A stretch of DNA of 64,000 bases from Pyricularia pennisetigena (Eukaryota; Ascomycota; Sordariomycetes; Magnaporthales; Pyriculariaceae), in contig NC_043740.1 in the NCBI RefSeq assembly GCF_004337985.1, positions 4,029,030-4,093,029 of the forward strand. The letters run 5' to 3'. Below are positions 34,251-45,717 of this stretch, in pieces (the first letter of the stretch is position 1; each line of letters begins with the position of its first letter). The notes below the pieces were generated by a model. That model was not told the DNA's origin. It made no database searches and worked only from the letters and a program-made list of their open reading frames with translations. A program made the translations under genes and the position numbers.

Positions 34251-37127
34251 TCAGGCTTGCATACCCTTGCAGGCATTCAACCTCAGCCTTGCCTCCCTCA
34301 GTAGCTCCGAGTGCGCCTCGCCTAGGATCGCCGACACACAATCCAGCAAGTCGCCGACGCCCTCACCAAGCCCCATTGCAACGTCTTCTCTCAATTCAGT
34401 CAGCTTCGCCACTCCGGACAGGTAGGCCACCACACTGTTGTAGTTCGCCACGGGATTAAATCCACCAGATCCCAACAGTCCCGTATGTGGCTGTAGCTGT
34501 GTTGGTGTTGGTGCCGTTGTCGTATGTTCAGCACTGGCATTACCACCGCCCCGGCTCCGTAGCGCCCTCACAAACGCCCAGATGCTCAGTGTGGCATAAT
34601 ACATGACCCACGGTCGGTGCGGATCATCCTCACTGCGGCAGCTGTACGTTGGAATCTTGATCGGCGGCAGCCTATTGCTTTGATTAATGGCGCCGCTGCC
34701 CTCATACGCAGGCGAAGACGAAACCGACAGCAGGTCGCTCCCCGCGACCAAAGGCTGCCTCTGGTCAACCAGGACCTGGTACAGCAGCTTGAAGGCGTGC
34801 AGAACCGCGTGCCTCGTTGCCGAGAGACCCGCCCACGCCTTCATGCGTGCCACGACGTTGACATAGTCCCGCGTCGACACCTTCCTGCCTAACAGTTGCT
34901 TCGCCCCGGCATACACTTGGCAGTCGACAATATCGACGTGAAGACTGATGTGTGCGAGGCGGTATAGTACCGCTGCGCTCTGGATGGGCCCGTTGTTGGT
35001 GTCGTTGGCCTTACCACCCCCCGCCTCGTTCTGAGCGCAGTCAAAACTCCGCTTCCACTCGTCAAAAGCACCCAGCAGTGTCTTTCTCCACCCGTCCCTT
35101 GCCTCGCTGCTACCAGGCGTTGTGAGGTCGAGCCACTTGAGGTGCGGCTCCCTTCGGCTCAGGTGCCAACCGACGCTGAGCAAGCCGCACATGATGACCA
35201 TCCTGCCGAAGCTGTGTGTATGGACCTCGTTGGCGTGGACAGCGCGCTTGAGCCCGTCGAGGAAAGATATGGGCCGAAGCCCGTACATGCGTAGGTTTGC
35301 GTCCTTTTCGCGCATAGACTCGGCGTTCGCCGCCGTCCAGAGCTGGTCGTCGCAGGGAAGCGGGAGTCGAATCTCGTGTGGTGCCATGTCGGCCGCGTGC
35401 CCGAACATTGCGGCATGCACTACATCCATCATGAAGGCGGCGTAGACAACTCGGTGCATAGATTCTGTTTCCGCCCACTTCGTCCACCATGTTTGAGAGT
35501 CCGTGGTTTGGTTGTTGCTGCTGAGGGCGGCCCCGCTACCGTACTGATGCTGCTCTGGTGGGGTCTCGCTCCCTGATCGCCCGATTAGCGGGCTTCCGCG
35601 CCTGAGAAGGGTGAGTGTCGAAGAGTGATAGATGTGAGCGCGTTCGTGCAGGCGGCGGGAGCTGTACATCTTCTCGTGGAACTCGAGCAGAAGAAGCGCC
35701 TGAGCAACGGCCAGGCTGACGGGCGGGGTGGCCTCCTCGGCCGTGACAATCTCCCAGCGCAAACCCCAGATGATGACATCTGCAAAGCCGCCATAATCAG
35801 CCAGAGCACCGCTTGCGTCCCGGTTGCGCAGCGAGGCGGCGCCGAGTGCAATCATGACGAGCAGCAGGAGCATCGAGCAGCGGTTGCAAGAGAACGTAGG
35901 CTCATGAATGATGGGCAGTCGCGACGAGACGTGTTCCCAATACTCGCGTAGGCAGTCGCGCATCATCTCGAGGTTGAGTGCCGGCGGGTGGTCCGGGTTG
36001 TTTCCAGTCGATACCAAGTTGGAGACTAGGGGTTCGAGCTTTGGATATTTGAGGCGGAAGGCCTTAAACCAGCGGAGTATTTCCTGTCGACGGTAGTCGG
36101 ATAGCTGCTCTTCGGTATCTGTCTGTCGTGGAGGCGTCTCTAGTTGCGACCTGCTTGTTAGAGATTCGTAGTCGTAAAGGATGTTTGTGTTGAAAGGCGA
36201 CTCCAGGCCACCCTCGAGAAATGGAACGTTGGCAACGTTGATGTCGTTGTAGTGGCCCTGGGTATCAAACAACCAGGTGGCAAAATTATCACGGATCCGT
36301 GTATCTTCGGGTGGGAACCCCCATGGCACGACGGGCGCCACTGTTTGCTCGGCTAGGCCTTGTACGTGGCCATAAAACATGGTCTTGCGCGGCAGTAGGT
36401 CATGAGGGTTGCTGGTGTCGTTGTTGTTGCTGTTGTTATTGTTATTGTTGGTGGCTGCGGTGCTGATGGCCTCTACCATGGGTGATGACCAGCCTGGTGG
36501 TGCGTGAATAGTAGCGCCAGCACCTGAGATTTGGCCAACACTCGGCTCGGGCGTCATCAGGACAGCATCGTGAGGGACCCGCGGCGAAGGCTGTCCATCG
36601 TGCAAACCTCCAGGCCGGGCTCCCCCATCGGCGGCGGCAGCGGTGGTGGCTGAGACGATTGATTGCACTGAAGCACCGGCACAAGCTTGTCCATCTGACT
36701 CTGGCCGTGGGACTGCGTTGGAAGAAGAAGTTGAGCTCCGAGCTGCGCCGCGGTGTCTGGGCACATATGAGTAGGAATGGTGTCTATTTTTGTGGCGGGC
36801 CAACAGGTCGGCGCGCACAAAGCAGTGAGAACATCCGTCTTCGTCACATTCAAAGATCTCGCGCGGATTGTGGTTTAGCTGATGGCGCTGAAGATGCTCT
36901 GCGCGCGTGTATAGCTTGCCGCAGCCCTCGACATCACATCGAAACCGACGCGGTGCGCCCCTTCGGCTTGCACGGCGGGTTGATGCCGTTGCCGTTACTG
37001 GTGCTGGTGTAAAGGTTGACGGCTCTGACGGTCGCCGCGCCGCTTCCCGTTCTGCTGCTGGAGTTGATGCGGGCTCACTCGCCTGGTTTTCTTGTCTTCT
37101 CGGTGGGGGTTCTGCATGCGTAGACAT
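34251..37127 (-). CDS. C2H2 zinc-finger transcription factor with fungal-specific domain
   Basis: Single exon, 958 residues from the ATG at 37127; the frame extends up only to a GTG at 37157. Two C2H2 fingers lie near residues 62-120: CDVEGCGKLYTRAEHLQRHQLNH (CX4CX12HX3H, quoted in part as CDVEGC...HLQRH) and CDEDGC...LLARHKNRH. A disordered linker with an Asn-rich run (near residues 225-240) follows. From about residue 350 to 900 comes the helical fungal-specific transcription factor domain (EILRWFKAFRLKYPKLEPL, IIHEPTFSCNRCSMLLLLVMIALGA, MEFHEKMYSSRRLHER-like blocks). This architecture is of the Klf1/FlbC-neighbouring two-finger regulators; the target genes are unknown. It lies upstream of the secreted esterase gene in the same orientation, which does not by itself imply regulation. 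Confidence 0.88.
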   Translation of the reverse strand: MSTHAEPPPRRQENQASEPASTPAAEREAARRPSEPSTFTPAPVTATASTRRASRRGAPRRFRCDVEGCGKLYTRAEHLQRHQLNHNPREIFECDEDGCSHCFVRADLLARHKNRHHSYSYVPRHRGAARSSTSSSNAVPRPESDGQACAGASVQSIVSATTAAAADGGARPGGLHDGQPSPRVPHDAVLMTPEPSVGQISGAGATIHAPPGWSSPMVEAISTAATNNNNNNSNNNDTSNPHDLLPRKTMFYGHVQGLAEQTVAPVVPWGFPPEDTRIRDNFATWLFDTQGHYNDINVANVPFLEGGLESPFNTNILYDYESLTSRSQLETPPRQTDTEEQLSDYRRQEILRWFKAFRLKYPKLEPLVSNLVSTGNNPDHPPALNLEMMRDCLREYWEHVSSRLPIIHEPTFSCNRCSMLLLLVMIALGAASLRNRDASGALADYGGFADVIIWGLRWEIVTAEEATPPVSLAVAQALLLLEFHEKMYSSRRLHERAHIYHSSTLTLLRRGSPLIGRSGSETPPEQHQYGSGAALSSNNQTTDSQTWWTKWAETESMHRVVYAAFMMDVVHAAMFGHAADMAPHEIRLPLPCDDQLWTAANAESMREKDANLRMYGLRPISFLDGLKRAVHANEVHTHSFGRMVIMCGLLSVGWHLSRREPHLKWLDLTTPGSSEARDGWRKTLLGAFDEWKRSFDCAQNEAGGGKANDTNNGPIQSAAVLYRLAHISLHVDIVDCQVYAGAKQLLGRKVSTRDYVNVVARMKAWAGLSATRHAVLHAFKLLYQVLVDQRQPLVAGSDLLSVSSSPAYEGSGAINQSNRLPPIKIPTYSCRSEDDPHRPWVMYYATLSIWAFVRALRSRGGGNASAEHTTTAPTPTQLQPHTGLLGSGGFNPVANYNSVVAYLSGVAKLTELREDVAMGLGEGVGDLLDCVSAILGEAHSELLREARLRLNACKGMQA

Positions 37128-38603
37128 TTCGGAGCCTGCCTGAGCTAGCCTACCCACCTTGGTCGGTTTGAATGTGCCCCAGAATAGGTCTTAACTAGGT
37201 GACTTTTTCACTGTAAAACGAGGGGAAAGGCAGCTGCATGGCATCTCCCAGTTGCTCTATTCAGGCTTTCTATCTCGATTCTTGTTCACAGTTTCTCTTG
37301 CACGCTCTCTTCCCATTTCACTTTGCCCTGGTTGAGGGCAAAGAGCAAGACGGGGAACGAGACTGGGGCTGGAAATGCAAAGTCCGACCTGGAAACAACA
37401 GTGAGTGTAACCCGAATGACAGCCTCAGATACTTCTGCTGCCATTGACAGAGATTTGGCTGATCCGACGCTAGAAACGATAATGAAAATGACGATAACAA
37501 TAGTAACAGCTGAGTCGAGCGAGAGCAGTACCGGCCGCCATCGGAACTTGCTTGGTCGAGGATGAGGGGGCGCTTGACTTTGGGGTAAGGGGCGCGCGCG
37601 CGCGCGCGCGTGGTGCGTGAAAATGGGGATCCATCGCATGGGGGCAGTGAGTACTGTTGATGCAAGGTAGGCTCAGGTTATGATAGTAAGGATAAAAAAA
37701 AGGCGGGGGTGTGACCCTCATCTCGTCCTCGGCCCCATCCAAACCCAGCAAATGCATGATGGATTGCCATAATACTCGGTGGAGCCTAGGGATGAATGTC
37801 ATGAAGAGACTGCAAAAGATGTAGGTTTTTCCAAGATCTAAGCTAGAGCCTGTCTCAATATTTCAATATTTCAATTTGACATCAGACTCTTAATTCATAT
37901 GACCTTATGGATGATTTGGAGCGCTCATGCATACCTAGGCATGGATCTAGGCAGATTATATTTTGTTTTGGCTTGTTCGCCCTAGTCCTGGTTGTCTGGG
38001 TACCTCAACTACACACCTGGGTACTTATGTGCCTTCCCAGGTACTTTGTCGCGAACCCCACCTCCCACTCAAACCCCCACGCACAAGCAGCATAACGAAT
38101 GTCGCAGGCGTGGGGGCGGGCTCCAGAGGCCTTTACCAACCCTCTCTTCACGGATTTCCTCCGTCCTCGGCATCGAAATACAAAAAGACGGCCAAGTAAA
38201 TGAAGAGAGATCGACCCCTTGACGCATACCATGACCTCTATGCCACGGTTACCACCACAAAATGTCGGGCAATGGCATACCTCAACGACCCCAATATTCC
38301 CGGAAAGCTGCATGCATCATTACTACAGTTTTCAGTGCCTATGGGGACAATCGCTTTTTTTTTGTCTATCCTGACACGACCAATCCTTGCCTTTTTTGCA
38401 ACTCCGTTTCGACTATTAGTACATATGTTACATACTGCCCTCTGGGTCATTTTCCACCATTCATTTGGCCGTGAGCATACTATTCTATATGCTATCTCTA
38501 TCAGAGACCTGATGACTGGCTGTACCAGCGGATATTCGTTTACTGCTTTCCTGCATCATGCATCAAAGAATGATTGTTCTTGTCTCCATCATTATCCTTC
38601 TCG
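37128..38603. other. Intergenic region with a (GC)n tract
   Basis: About 1.5 kb between the C2H2 factor promoter and the 3' end of the ankyrin gene. An alternating GC run lies at 37591-37610. A pair of TTTCAATAT direct repeats lies near 37857-37872. No gene. Confidence 0.45.
37591..37610. repeat. Alternating (GC)10 tract
   Basis: Twenty bases of strictly alternating G and C, the type of sequence that can adopt Z-form DNA. It lies about 0.46 kb upstream of the C2H2 factor ATG. Confidence 0.9.
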
Positions 38604-39361
38604 TCAAGACTGGCCGACGTCCCCAGCCTTCATCACAACAGTCTCCTCTTCTTCTTCATCCTCTCCGTCCTTCCCGCCCGCGCCACCAACGTCCATCCCT
38701 TCCGTCGAACCCACTTCCACCGTCTCAAGCTTCTTAGCCTGCTCCAGGAAATAGTCAACCACTTTCACGTGGTCGTTGAAACTTGCTAGGTCTAGTGGCA
38801 CGTAGTTCTTGTCGTTGGCCAACGCCGGGCTTGCCCCCGCGTCCACCAGTACCTTGATAACCTCCAGATGCCCGCCCAGCGATGCCCAATGCAAACCCGT
38901 GTTGCCGTACTCATTGGCTGCGTCCAGGTATTCCTGCCTCTCCGTGGCCGGGCGTTTTGCGAACAAACTGATAAAGTATTTGACGATTTCTTCATTTGGG
39001 GTTGTATCGTGTGTCGCGCCTCTTGTTAGCATGCGTCTGTAAATATATACTGAATGGGAGGGGAAATTATGGTTCTTGGTTCCCGTCAATCGCGGCTCAA
39101 AAACCATAACAGTGCAGAAGAATAGCAGCAGAACAAGAACATGAGCGTAACTAGAATGCACCCACCCAAGTGACCATTCCCTGTCGCCATGTGCAAACAT
39201 GTCGACTTTCCCTCATCCCTGGCTTGCAAAAGTATCTCGGCATCGCTGGCGCCTTCCCGGGTTGCAAGCGTCGAGAGGAGCTCCGTAAGCTCCGTCGCCT
39301 CACCTGCTCGTGCCAAGTAGATGAGATCGTCAATCTCGTCCTCGCTCAGTTTGGGCGCCAT
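38604..39361 (-). CDS. YAR1: Yar1-type ankyrin-repeat protein
   Basis: Two exons, 39166-39361 and 38604-39019, giving 203 residues, close to the size of yeast Yar1. The donor is GTGGGT. The acceptor that keeps the ankyrin frame lies only a few bases after a GCTAAC branch element (GCTAACAAGAG|GC). Ankyrin units read CLHMATGNGHL and, after the junction, NTGLHWASLGGHLEVIKVLVDAGASP and VPLDLASFNDHVKVVDYFLEQ. The N-terminus SEDEIDDLIYLARAGE is typical of the family, and the C-terminus is acidic (DGEDEEEEE). In yeast this protein is the dedicated chaperone of ribosomal protein S3. That assignment here rests on size, architecture and acidic tail. Confidence 0.8.
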
Positions 39362-39986
39362 CTTGAGCAAAAATAAACGAGCCTTGTGATTGCTGGACAG
39401 AAAAAGGAAGCAGAAGTAATTAGACGACACCTGCTTTTAGACCTATTTTATCCCTGTGTCTTTGATTTTGTTGTTGTTTTATTGTCTGTTTCTGTCTCGG
39501 ATTTTTTCTTTTCTTTTCTTCTTCCTGTTGGAGGGGTTCTTTTACCATTTTTCCAAATTCCTTATTTCACCCACCTCTGCCATTGCGTGTTTGGGCAAAA
39601 ATTTCTCGTCGGCGGGCTAAAAAAACGCACAGTGTTCGCTTTCATATATACTGTTCAACACAGTCTCTACCTTGGCCTACCTAAGTAGATAGGCGGATAT
39701 TGGATAACCTATCTTCGTATATCCTGAAACAACACTGACCTTTGATATAATTTCCATAGCAAGTTTTTGATGCTGTATGTTATTGCCAAATTTCTCCAAT
39801 AATTAAACTTTTCATGGACCATGTGTCTTGAACGCAAGCTCTATTCCTTTGGACATGTACACGAAGAATCAGATACAGGTTCAGACAGACTTGAATTCTG
39901 CTTTGGATCTGCCGCGAAATTACGAAATCTAGTCTAGCTCTGGCCCCTAATCATATGCGTTGGACCTGTATCGAGTCGCCTTCTGG
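39362..39986. other. Intergenic upstream of ankyrin gene, downstream of spo11
   Basis: T-rich leader and promoter of the ankyrin gene and the 3' flank of spo11. No gene seen. Confidence 0.45.
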
Positions 39987-42008
39987 CTATGCACTCATCA
40001 ACTGGGAGCACAGCTTGTTGTTAAGCCACTCGGTGATATCCCCGAGAGTGTCAACAGCTTGTATCTCGGCCTTGACATTAAGCATAAGCATGACTTGAAG
40101 CTCGCACAAATCCTGCTCATGTTCCCCCCTTGTTTCTGATGGCCCAGATAGCTTTGAAACCATTGCATGTGCAAGTTTACGGTCCCTAGTAGTCAGCTGG
40201 AAAGTGTTCACTTCGAAAGCGTTCTGTCTCGACATAGCAAATCCTGGTTGGCTTTGGATCTGTCCTGCGTTCAATCCAGAGTGTGCTACATTTTGGACGA
40301 GGCACTTCAGTTAGCGAGAGGCTCCTAGTCTCAGCATCGCAGCTTTCCGTATCGAGGGTCACAGCTATTGGCTTGAAGAGTCTTTCTTGTTAAGGTGAAT
40401 GGTTTTGTGATCACACGTACTTTCAACGTTGATTTGAGAGCCAGCATCCTGCAAGAGGTTGTGGCATGGTCTCAGATGGTGTTGCTTGACATCCGACAAT
40501 CGAATTCCTATCCACTGAATGTTGTTCACAGCCGACTGTCTCTCATGCTCCAAAGAAGAGCTGCCGTATTTATATGTGTGCAGTATTCTGATCCCGTCAG
40601 GGTCATAATCGACCAGGCTGTAAATTGGGATTTGCGGGCACGAGTCTCGAAGAAAGTACACCAAATTCCTCGTATTGAGGTCCGGATAGCCTTTTCCCTA
40701 TCATGATCCAATGGTTATGGTTAGCCAACCCGTCCCTCAGTTGAGGCCATGCCAGCAAATCTGTTTTGACAATAGCTTGCCGTGATCAAAACCCCAGGTC
40801 CAGCACGCGAGTTCCGGAAGAACTGGGAAGATGCAAGAGTCCTGAAAGTTGCCTTGCATGAATCTTAGTACTGTCGCCACCAAGGTTTCTGTAGATGTAT
40901 TCGGCTCACTTCTTTTTCGATAATCAAGACCCAACGTGCGGACGGTAACTCGATTCGACCTGGTCCTTCGGTCGAGCAAATAATTGTTCCCTAGAGAAGT
41001 ATCCCGATCAATATGATGACAATACTAGAACGAATCCATTCCAGAGTATTCCATATGGGTGATTACCTCATTCCCCGTGTTATCGCAAGAGACCATGGTG
41101 CCATTATTAAGGACGAAGGAAATTGGCCCTATTATTAGACCCTTGCCAGTGGCGGTCTTCAAGATGGGTCAGCCATTGCCACGAGCTACTCCTACTTGAT
41201 CTGGGTGAGTGACTGACAATGTTCAATGAATGTCGCCCAACACCGAGTGTGAAAGCAAGGTCATCTACTAGTCTATCAACAACAGCCTGGTCGCGAAACA
41301 GATCTTTGGCTTGGTAAAATATGTTCCTGATCGGCAATTAGTACGTGTGCTTATCCTTAGGCGTGCGTACCTTGTTGGGTTCTAGTCTGTCAACAAGAAA
41401 TACGTCTGATGTTAATGACACACCTTTTCGTCACAATATTGCCAGTGACGAGAGCATGATGTGACATCTCGAGAATGCACAGCAAGCGGGCTACAGAAGG
41501 AGGATAGTTTAAATACGAGCCGCAAAGATGTACTATGCCTCCGAGGGTTGAGCAAAGGAATCTTACCAAACGACCTTGCCTCAGAAACATTGCGTCCTGG
41601 AAATCTTAGCCGGCCATTGCTGTTACGTATACCTCTGACACGACAATACGGAATGGACAATTCCCTGCTCTGTTGTATGTCGACTGCAATCGACTCGAAA
41701 ATGGCTTCAATTTGTGAAATTACAGTCATGGGCCGGTTCTCTGCATTTGCAGGTGGCGGGCTGGCAGCGTGGAGGATAGCCTGTTGCTGTACGTAGTCAT
41801 TGCCATGTTCCACAAACCACTCAGTGTTCTGGCTGCTGTTCCGAACATCTCGATCACCAGAACCTTGATCTTGCACGGCAAGCTCTTGTTGACCGTTACT
41901 AGCGCGAGTATTTTGGCTGCTTGCTCGACCTTGAGATTCCATGGGAACTGAGGACAGCAGCAGCCACCTCGGAGGCCTGCAGACACGTCCCGAGCGCCTG
42001 AGCATCAT
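39987..42008 (-). CDS. spo11: Meiotic recombination protein Spo11
   Basis: About eight exons: 41567-42008, 41424-41490, 41218-41326, 41067-41156, 40910-40990, 40781-40852, 40421-40697 and 39987-40243. All junctions keep frame, with TACTAAG, GCTAAC or GCTGACC branch sites. The last acceptor is the least certain. Spo11 is the topoisomerase VI A-like transesterase that makes meiotic double-strand breaks. The WHD/5Y-CAP part reads RLLCILEMSHHALVTGN, then TKRNIFYQAKDLF with the catalytic-type Tyr (the first Tyr of the usual YY pair is Phe), then QAVVDRLVDDLAFTLGV. The Toprim part has GKGLIIG, WVLIIEKEATFRTLA, PGVLITGKGYPDLNTR and the metal site IYSLVDYDPDGIRIL, followed by YKYGS. The C-terminal block is LTTRDRK...LQVMLMLNVKAEIQAV. 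The intron 40698-40780 has a GC donor. The start at ATG 42008 is followed by a second ATG. The gene is divergent from lanosterol synthase. Confidence 0.85.
40698..40780 (-). other. GC-AG intron in spo11
   Basis: Donor GCAAGC follows ATC ACG; a GGCTAAC branch element and an ATGATAG acceptor precede GGAAAAGGC. Only this junction yields the conserved LITGKGYPDL block of Spo11. Confidence 0.75.
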
Positions 42009-42667
42009 GTCCGATGACAATTCATGAAGCGAGATGAGAATCGATCGTGTTCGGTTTTGACTCGAGTATACAAAGTAAAATGGATAGGTGAAACGGGCCG
42101 GCACTAAAGGATGCAAAGCATATTATCCGTACCGATTGTGCTTACATGATGGCTGGAAGCAAGAAATGAACATTTTTGGGTATTTTTACGACGAATTCTT
42201 TGGCCAGTCTGCCCATCAGCTGCCAATGCCGAATTTTGTGCAATCGAAAGGGGCAATTACAATTCCGAGTACGGTTGGATGGCAAACAGTTACCAAACAA
42301 CCCGGTGTTTTTCATCACTCTGGGAAGGAAAGACTCTTCTGGATTCGCGGGGCCTGGTGGGGTGGACCCCTTTCTTTGAACAAGGGTCCTTGTTGAGCGG
42401 GGCGATGGTCCAATCTCAATTTTAATGCCCGATCATCAATGAGGTGAGGTTTTTTAATTGAACCCGTACTATATGTAGGTAGGTCAATTAACGGCGTGGA
42501 GTAGACCTTGAAGCGCCGCTAACTACCACTCTTAGGTGGTTCATGGCGATCCCAGTGCAGACCGGGTCTTTCAGTACTTGCTGAGAAGCTTAGGAAACCC
42601 CCCCATACTCCGAGTTCGAGCGCTCACAAAACAGGGCTGCAGCTATTATTTATCCCATTCATACATT
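42009..42667. other. Divergent promoter region of spo11 and lanosterol synthase genes
   Basis: About 0.66 kb. No other gene or repeat seen. Confidence 0.5.
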
Positions 42668-45094
42668 ATGGGTGAGGCCATAGCCACAGGCGTGGCTGTC
42701 AACAGCACGGACAGCAATGGTGTCAAGCGCGGTTCTGGAAAGCGTTCGGCCGCCACTCATGCTGAAGATTCGGGTTGGAAGCGCCCCAAGCTCGCTGAAA
42801 AGACGGATGCAACCCGCTGGCGCATGCTAGATGACGAGGGTCGACACACCTGGCATTATCTCGAGGATGACGAGGCTGTCAAAGAATGGCCGCAGAGCTA
42901 CGCCGACAAGTGGTACCTGGGCCTGCCTATGGTGAGCATCTCCTCCGTTGTGGTGGAGGTCGTACGGCAAGCCCAATCACTAATAGACACCCCATGCCTA
43001 CTAGGACCTACCCACACTCCCAGAACCCAAGAAACCTCTCGATGCGGTCGTCAATGGTCTCGATTTCTTCGAAAAGCTGCAGCTACCGCCTGGTAACTGG
43101 GGCTGCGAATATGGCGGGCCCATGTTCCTCATGCCAGGTTTGGTCATCAGCTGGTACGTGACCAAGACGCCGATTCCATGGCCTATTGCTACCGAGATCA
43201 AAAACTATCTTTTCGCTCGCGCGAATCCAGAGGATGGTGGATGGGGTCTACATATTGAGGGCGAGAGCACTGTGTTTGGTACAGTTTTGAACTACACCAC
43301 CCTGAGGATCGTCGGCGTGGATGCAGACCATCCTGCCATGACCAAGGCCCGCGCAACCCTTCACAAGCTTGGCGGCACGACCCAGGCACCGCATTGGGCA
43401 AAATTCTGGCTCGCTGTGCTGGGTGTCGTGCCTTGGGACTTGGTGAACCCAGTGCCGCCCGAGTTCTGGCTGCTGCCCGATTGGGTTCCCTTTGCCCCGT
43501 GGCGGTGGTGGATTCATATGCGAATGGTGTTCCTACCAATGTCATATATATACTCGAAAGGATGGCAGGGTGAGACGACGGATCTTGTCAAAGAGCTAAG
43601 ACAGGAGCTATTTGTTGAGCCTTACGAGAAGATCAACTGGGCCGCAAACAGAGACAGTATTGCCCCACGGGACAACTACCATCCCAAGACGTGGCTACTC
43701 ACCGCTGCAAACTGGGCCATTGTCAACGTTTGGAACCCGTTTCTGCGCCCCAACTTTCTCAAGAAAAGAGCGGAAGATTGGGTCAGCAAACTGGTCGACA
43801 TGGAGGATGAGAACACGGATTACGCGGACCTAGCGCCCGTGAACGGCGCCATGAACATAGTTGTTTGCTACATCAAGGATGGGCCAGACTCCTACGCCGT
43901 CAAGAGACACCGCGAGAGGTTGCAGGAGTTCCTCTGGGTGAACAAAGAAGGCTTGATGGTCAATGGCACAAATGGGGTTCAATGTTGGGACACGGCTTTT
44001 GCCATCCAGGCTGTGATGGATGCCGGCCTGACAGAAGATCGCCGCTGGAAACCAATGCTGCTCAAAGCTCTCGAGTTCCTCGACGATCAGCAGATCCGTG
44101 AGAATTGCAAGTGGCAGGAGGAATCCTACAGGCACCCTTGCAAAGGCGCTTGGGGTTTCAGTAATAAGGACCAAGGCTATGCCGTCAGCGACTGCATTTC
44201 CGAGGCCCTCAAATCCGTCATCATACTGCAAAAGACTCCGGGCTACCCACAACTCATCAGTGATAGGAGAATCTTCGATGCGATTGATACGCTGCTTACA
44301 TACCAGACGGAGGACGGAGGGTGTGCCTCGTACGAACTGCCACGTGGTAGTGAGAAGTTGGAGATGCTGAACGCAGCCGAGGTCTTTGGGCGCATCATGG
44401 TGGAGTATCTGTACCCCGAATGTACCACCGCTTGTGTCACAGCCCTGTCGCTCTTCCACAAGCACTGGCCGGACTACAGAGCTTCCGAGGTCAAAACGTT
44501 CATTCACAAGGCTGTAAACTGGATCAAGACAGATCAGAGGCCGGATGGTAGTTGGTATGGCAGCTGGGGCATTTGTTTCACCTATGCTGGTATGTTTGCC
44601 TTGGAGAGTCTGGCTAGCATCGGTGAGACCTATCAGGACAGTGAGAGCTCGAGGAAGGGCTGCGACTTCTTGGTGTCCAAGCAGCGTGAGGACGGTGGTT
44701 GGTCTGAAAGCTACAGAGTAAGTCATTATCCCACATCGTAGCCACCGAACAATCCGACGAGGCCCGCAAGGCAAACTAATGCGTACTGACTTGAAAATCG
44801 CAGGCTTGCGAGGAAGCCGAGTATATTGAGCATCCCATGGGATCACTTGTGGTACAGACGGCATGGGCCATTATTGGTCTTATGAAGGCTGACTATCCAC
44901 ATATCGAACCCATCCGCAAAGGCGTGAAGCTCATTATGCAACGTCAGCAGCCCAACGGCGAGTGGCTTCAGGAGGCCATCGAGGGCGTATTCAACAAGAG
45001 CTGCATGATTTCGTATCCAAACTACAAGTTCACTTTCACCTTGAAGGCTCTTGGCATGTTTGCCAAAAGATACCCGAACGAGACGGTTATCTGA
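42668..45094 (+). CDS. ERG7: Oxidosqualene cyclase (lanosterol synthase)
   Basis: Three exons, 42668-42931, 43005-44717 and 44804-45094 (GTGAGC...CTAG and GTAAGT...GCAG introns), all phase 0, giving 755 residues, the normal size. It cyclises 2,3-oxidosqualene to lanosterol in ergosterol synthesis, on ER or lipid-droplet membranes. Squalene/oxidosqualene cyclase QW-type repeats are visible (NPEDGGWGLHIEG, QRPDGSWYGSWG, QREDGGWSESY, QQPNGEWLQEAIEG). The catalytic Asp lies in AVSDCISEALK (about Asp484); the family motif is DCTAE, and fungal lanosterol synthases commonly carry the DCISE variant. The C-terminal NKSCMISYPNYKFTFTLKALG matches the family end. Because the rest of the sterol pathway is absent nearby and no tailoring genes surround it, the housekeeping ERG7 is more likely than a secondary triterpene cyclase. 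Confidence 0.92.
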
Positions 45095-45717
45095 GGGACT
45101 GGTGAAATATCCCAAATGGCATAGTTTAGTGACGTGAATTACTTTATTGCATGTAGTCATGAGAAGTACAGCTACGGAACACTTTCAATCTTTGGACATT
45201 GGTACATGGTTGACCGAGAATCAACCAGACTAGACTAGTAATAATAGCGTTTATCCAAGGTCCATTGAAACACGCCTGCTACTACCTAGTGTATATAGAT
45301 CTAAGTAACTGCTACCTTTCCCTACTTGTGGTTGAAGTTGCACTGAAAATGCTCCTTCTCTCAATCCCAAGGTGGTGCGAATTGACAGAAGGAAGGTGGG
45401 GCGGTTCCTCCCATGCATATTGGCCGATGTGAATGAAGGAGCTACCCAGTTCCCCGCTTCTATGCAGTTGGGTTGCTTCGAGCAAGCTCCGAAGGCTTCC
45501 ATCTCCAGTTTGAGTTTGGTTCGTTACTTGTTGGTTGTTGCATGACAAAACACCACTTTGGTATTGTACGCATCTATTATCTACAGAAACCATACGTGAC
45601 CAGATTACTCCTTGACTGGATATCATCTCGGATCCTAAAACCGGAAATTGCTTGCTCAACTTTGGCTAGCATCTGAGTACAGATTGCGGCTGAGAGCGGT
45701 CTGATCTGACCAGTACT
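45095..45717. other. Intergenic between ERG7 and SGT1 genes
   Basis: 3' flank of ERG7 and promoter of SGT1. No gene. Confidence 0.5.

Noticed and set aside
34251..37157. Start of the C2H2 factor at the GTG at 37157
   Set aside because: An ATG ten codons downstream (37127) is available, and GTG initiation is not expected in fungal nuclear genes.
41384..41399. A 16-base micro-exon inside the second spo11 intron (between CAG and GTACGC)
   Set aside because: Including it shifts the frame so that the conserved RNIFYQAKDLF block is lost. A single intron keeps the frame.
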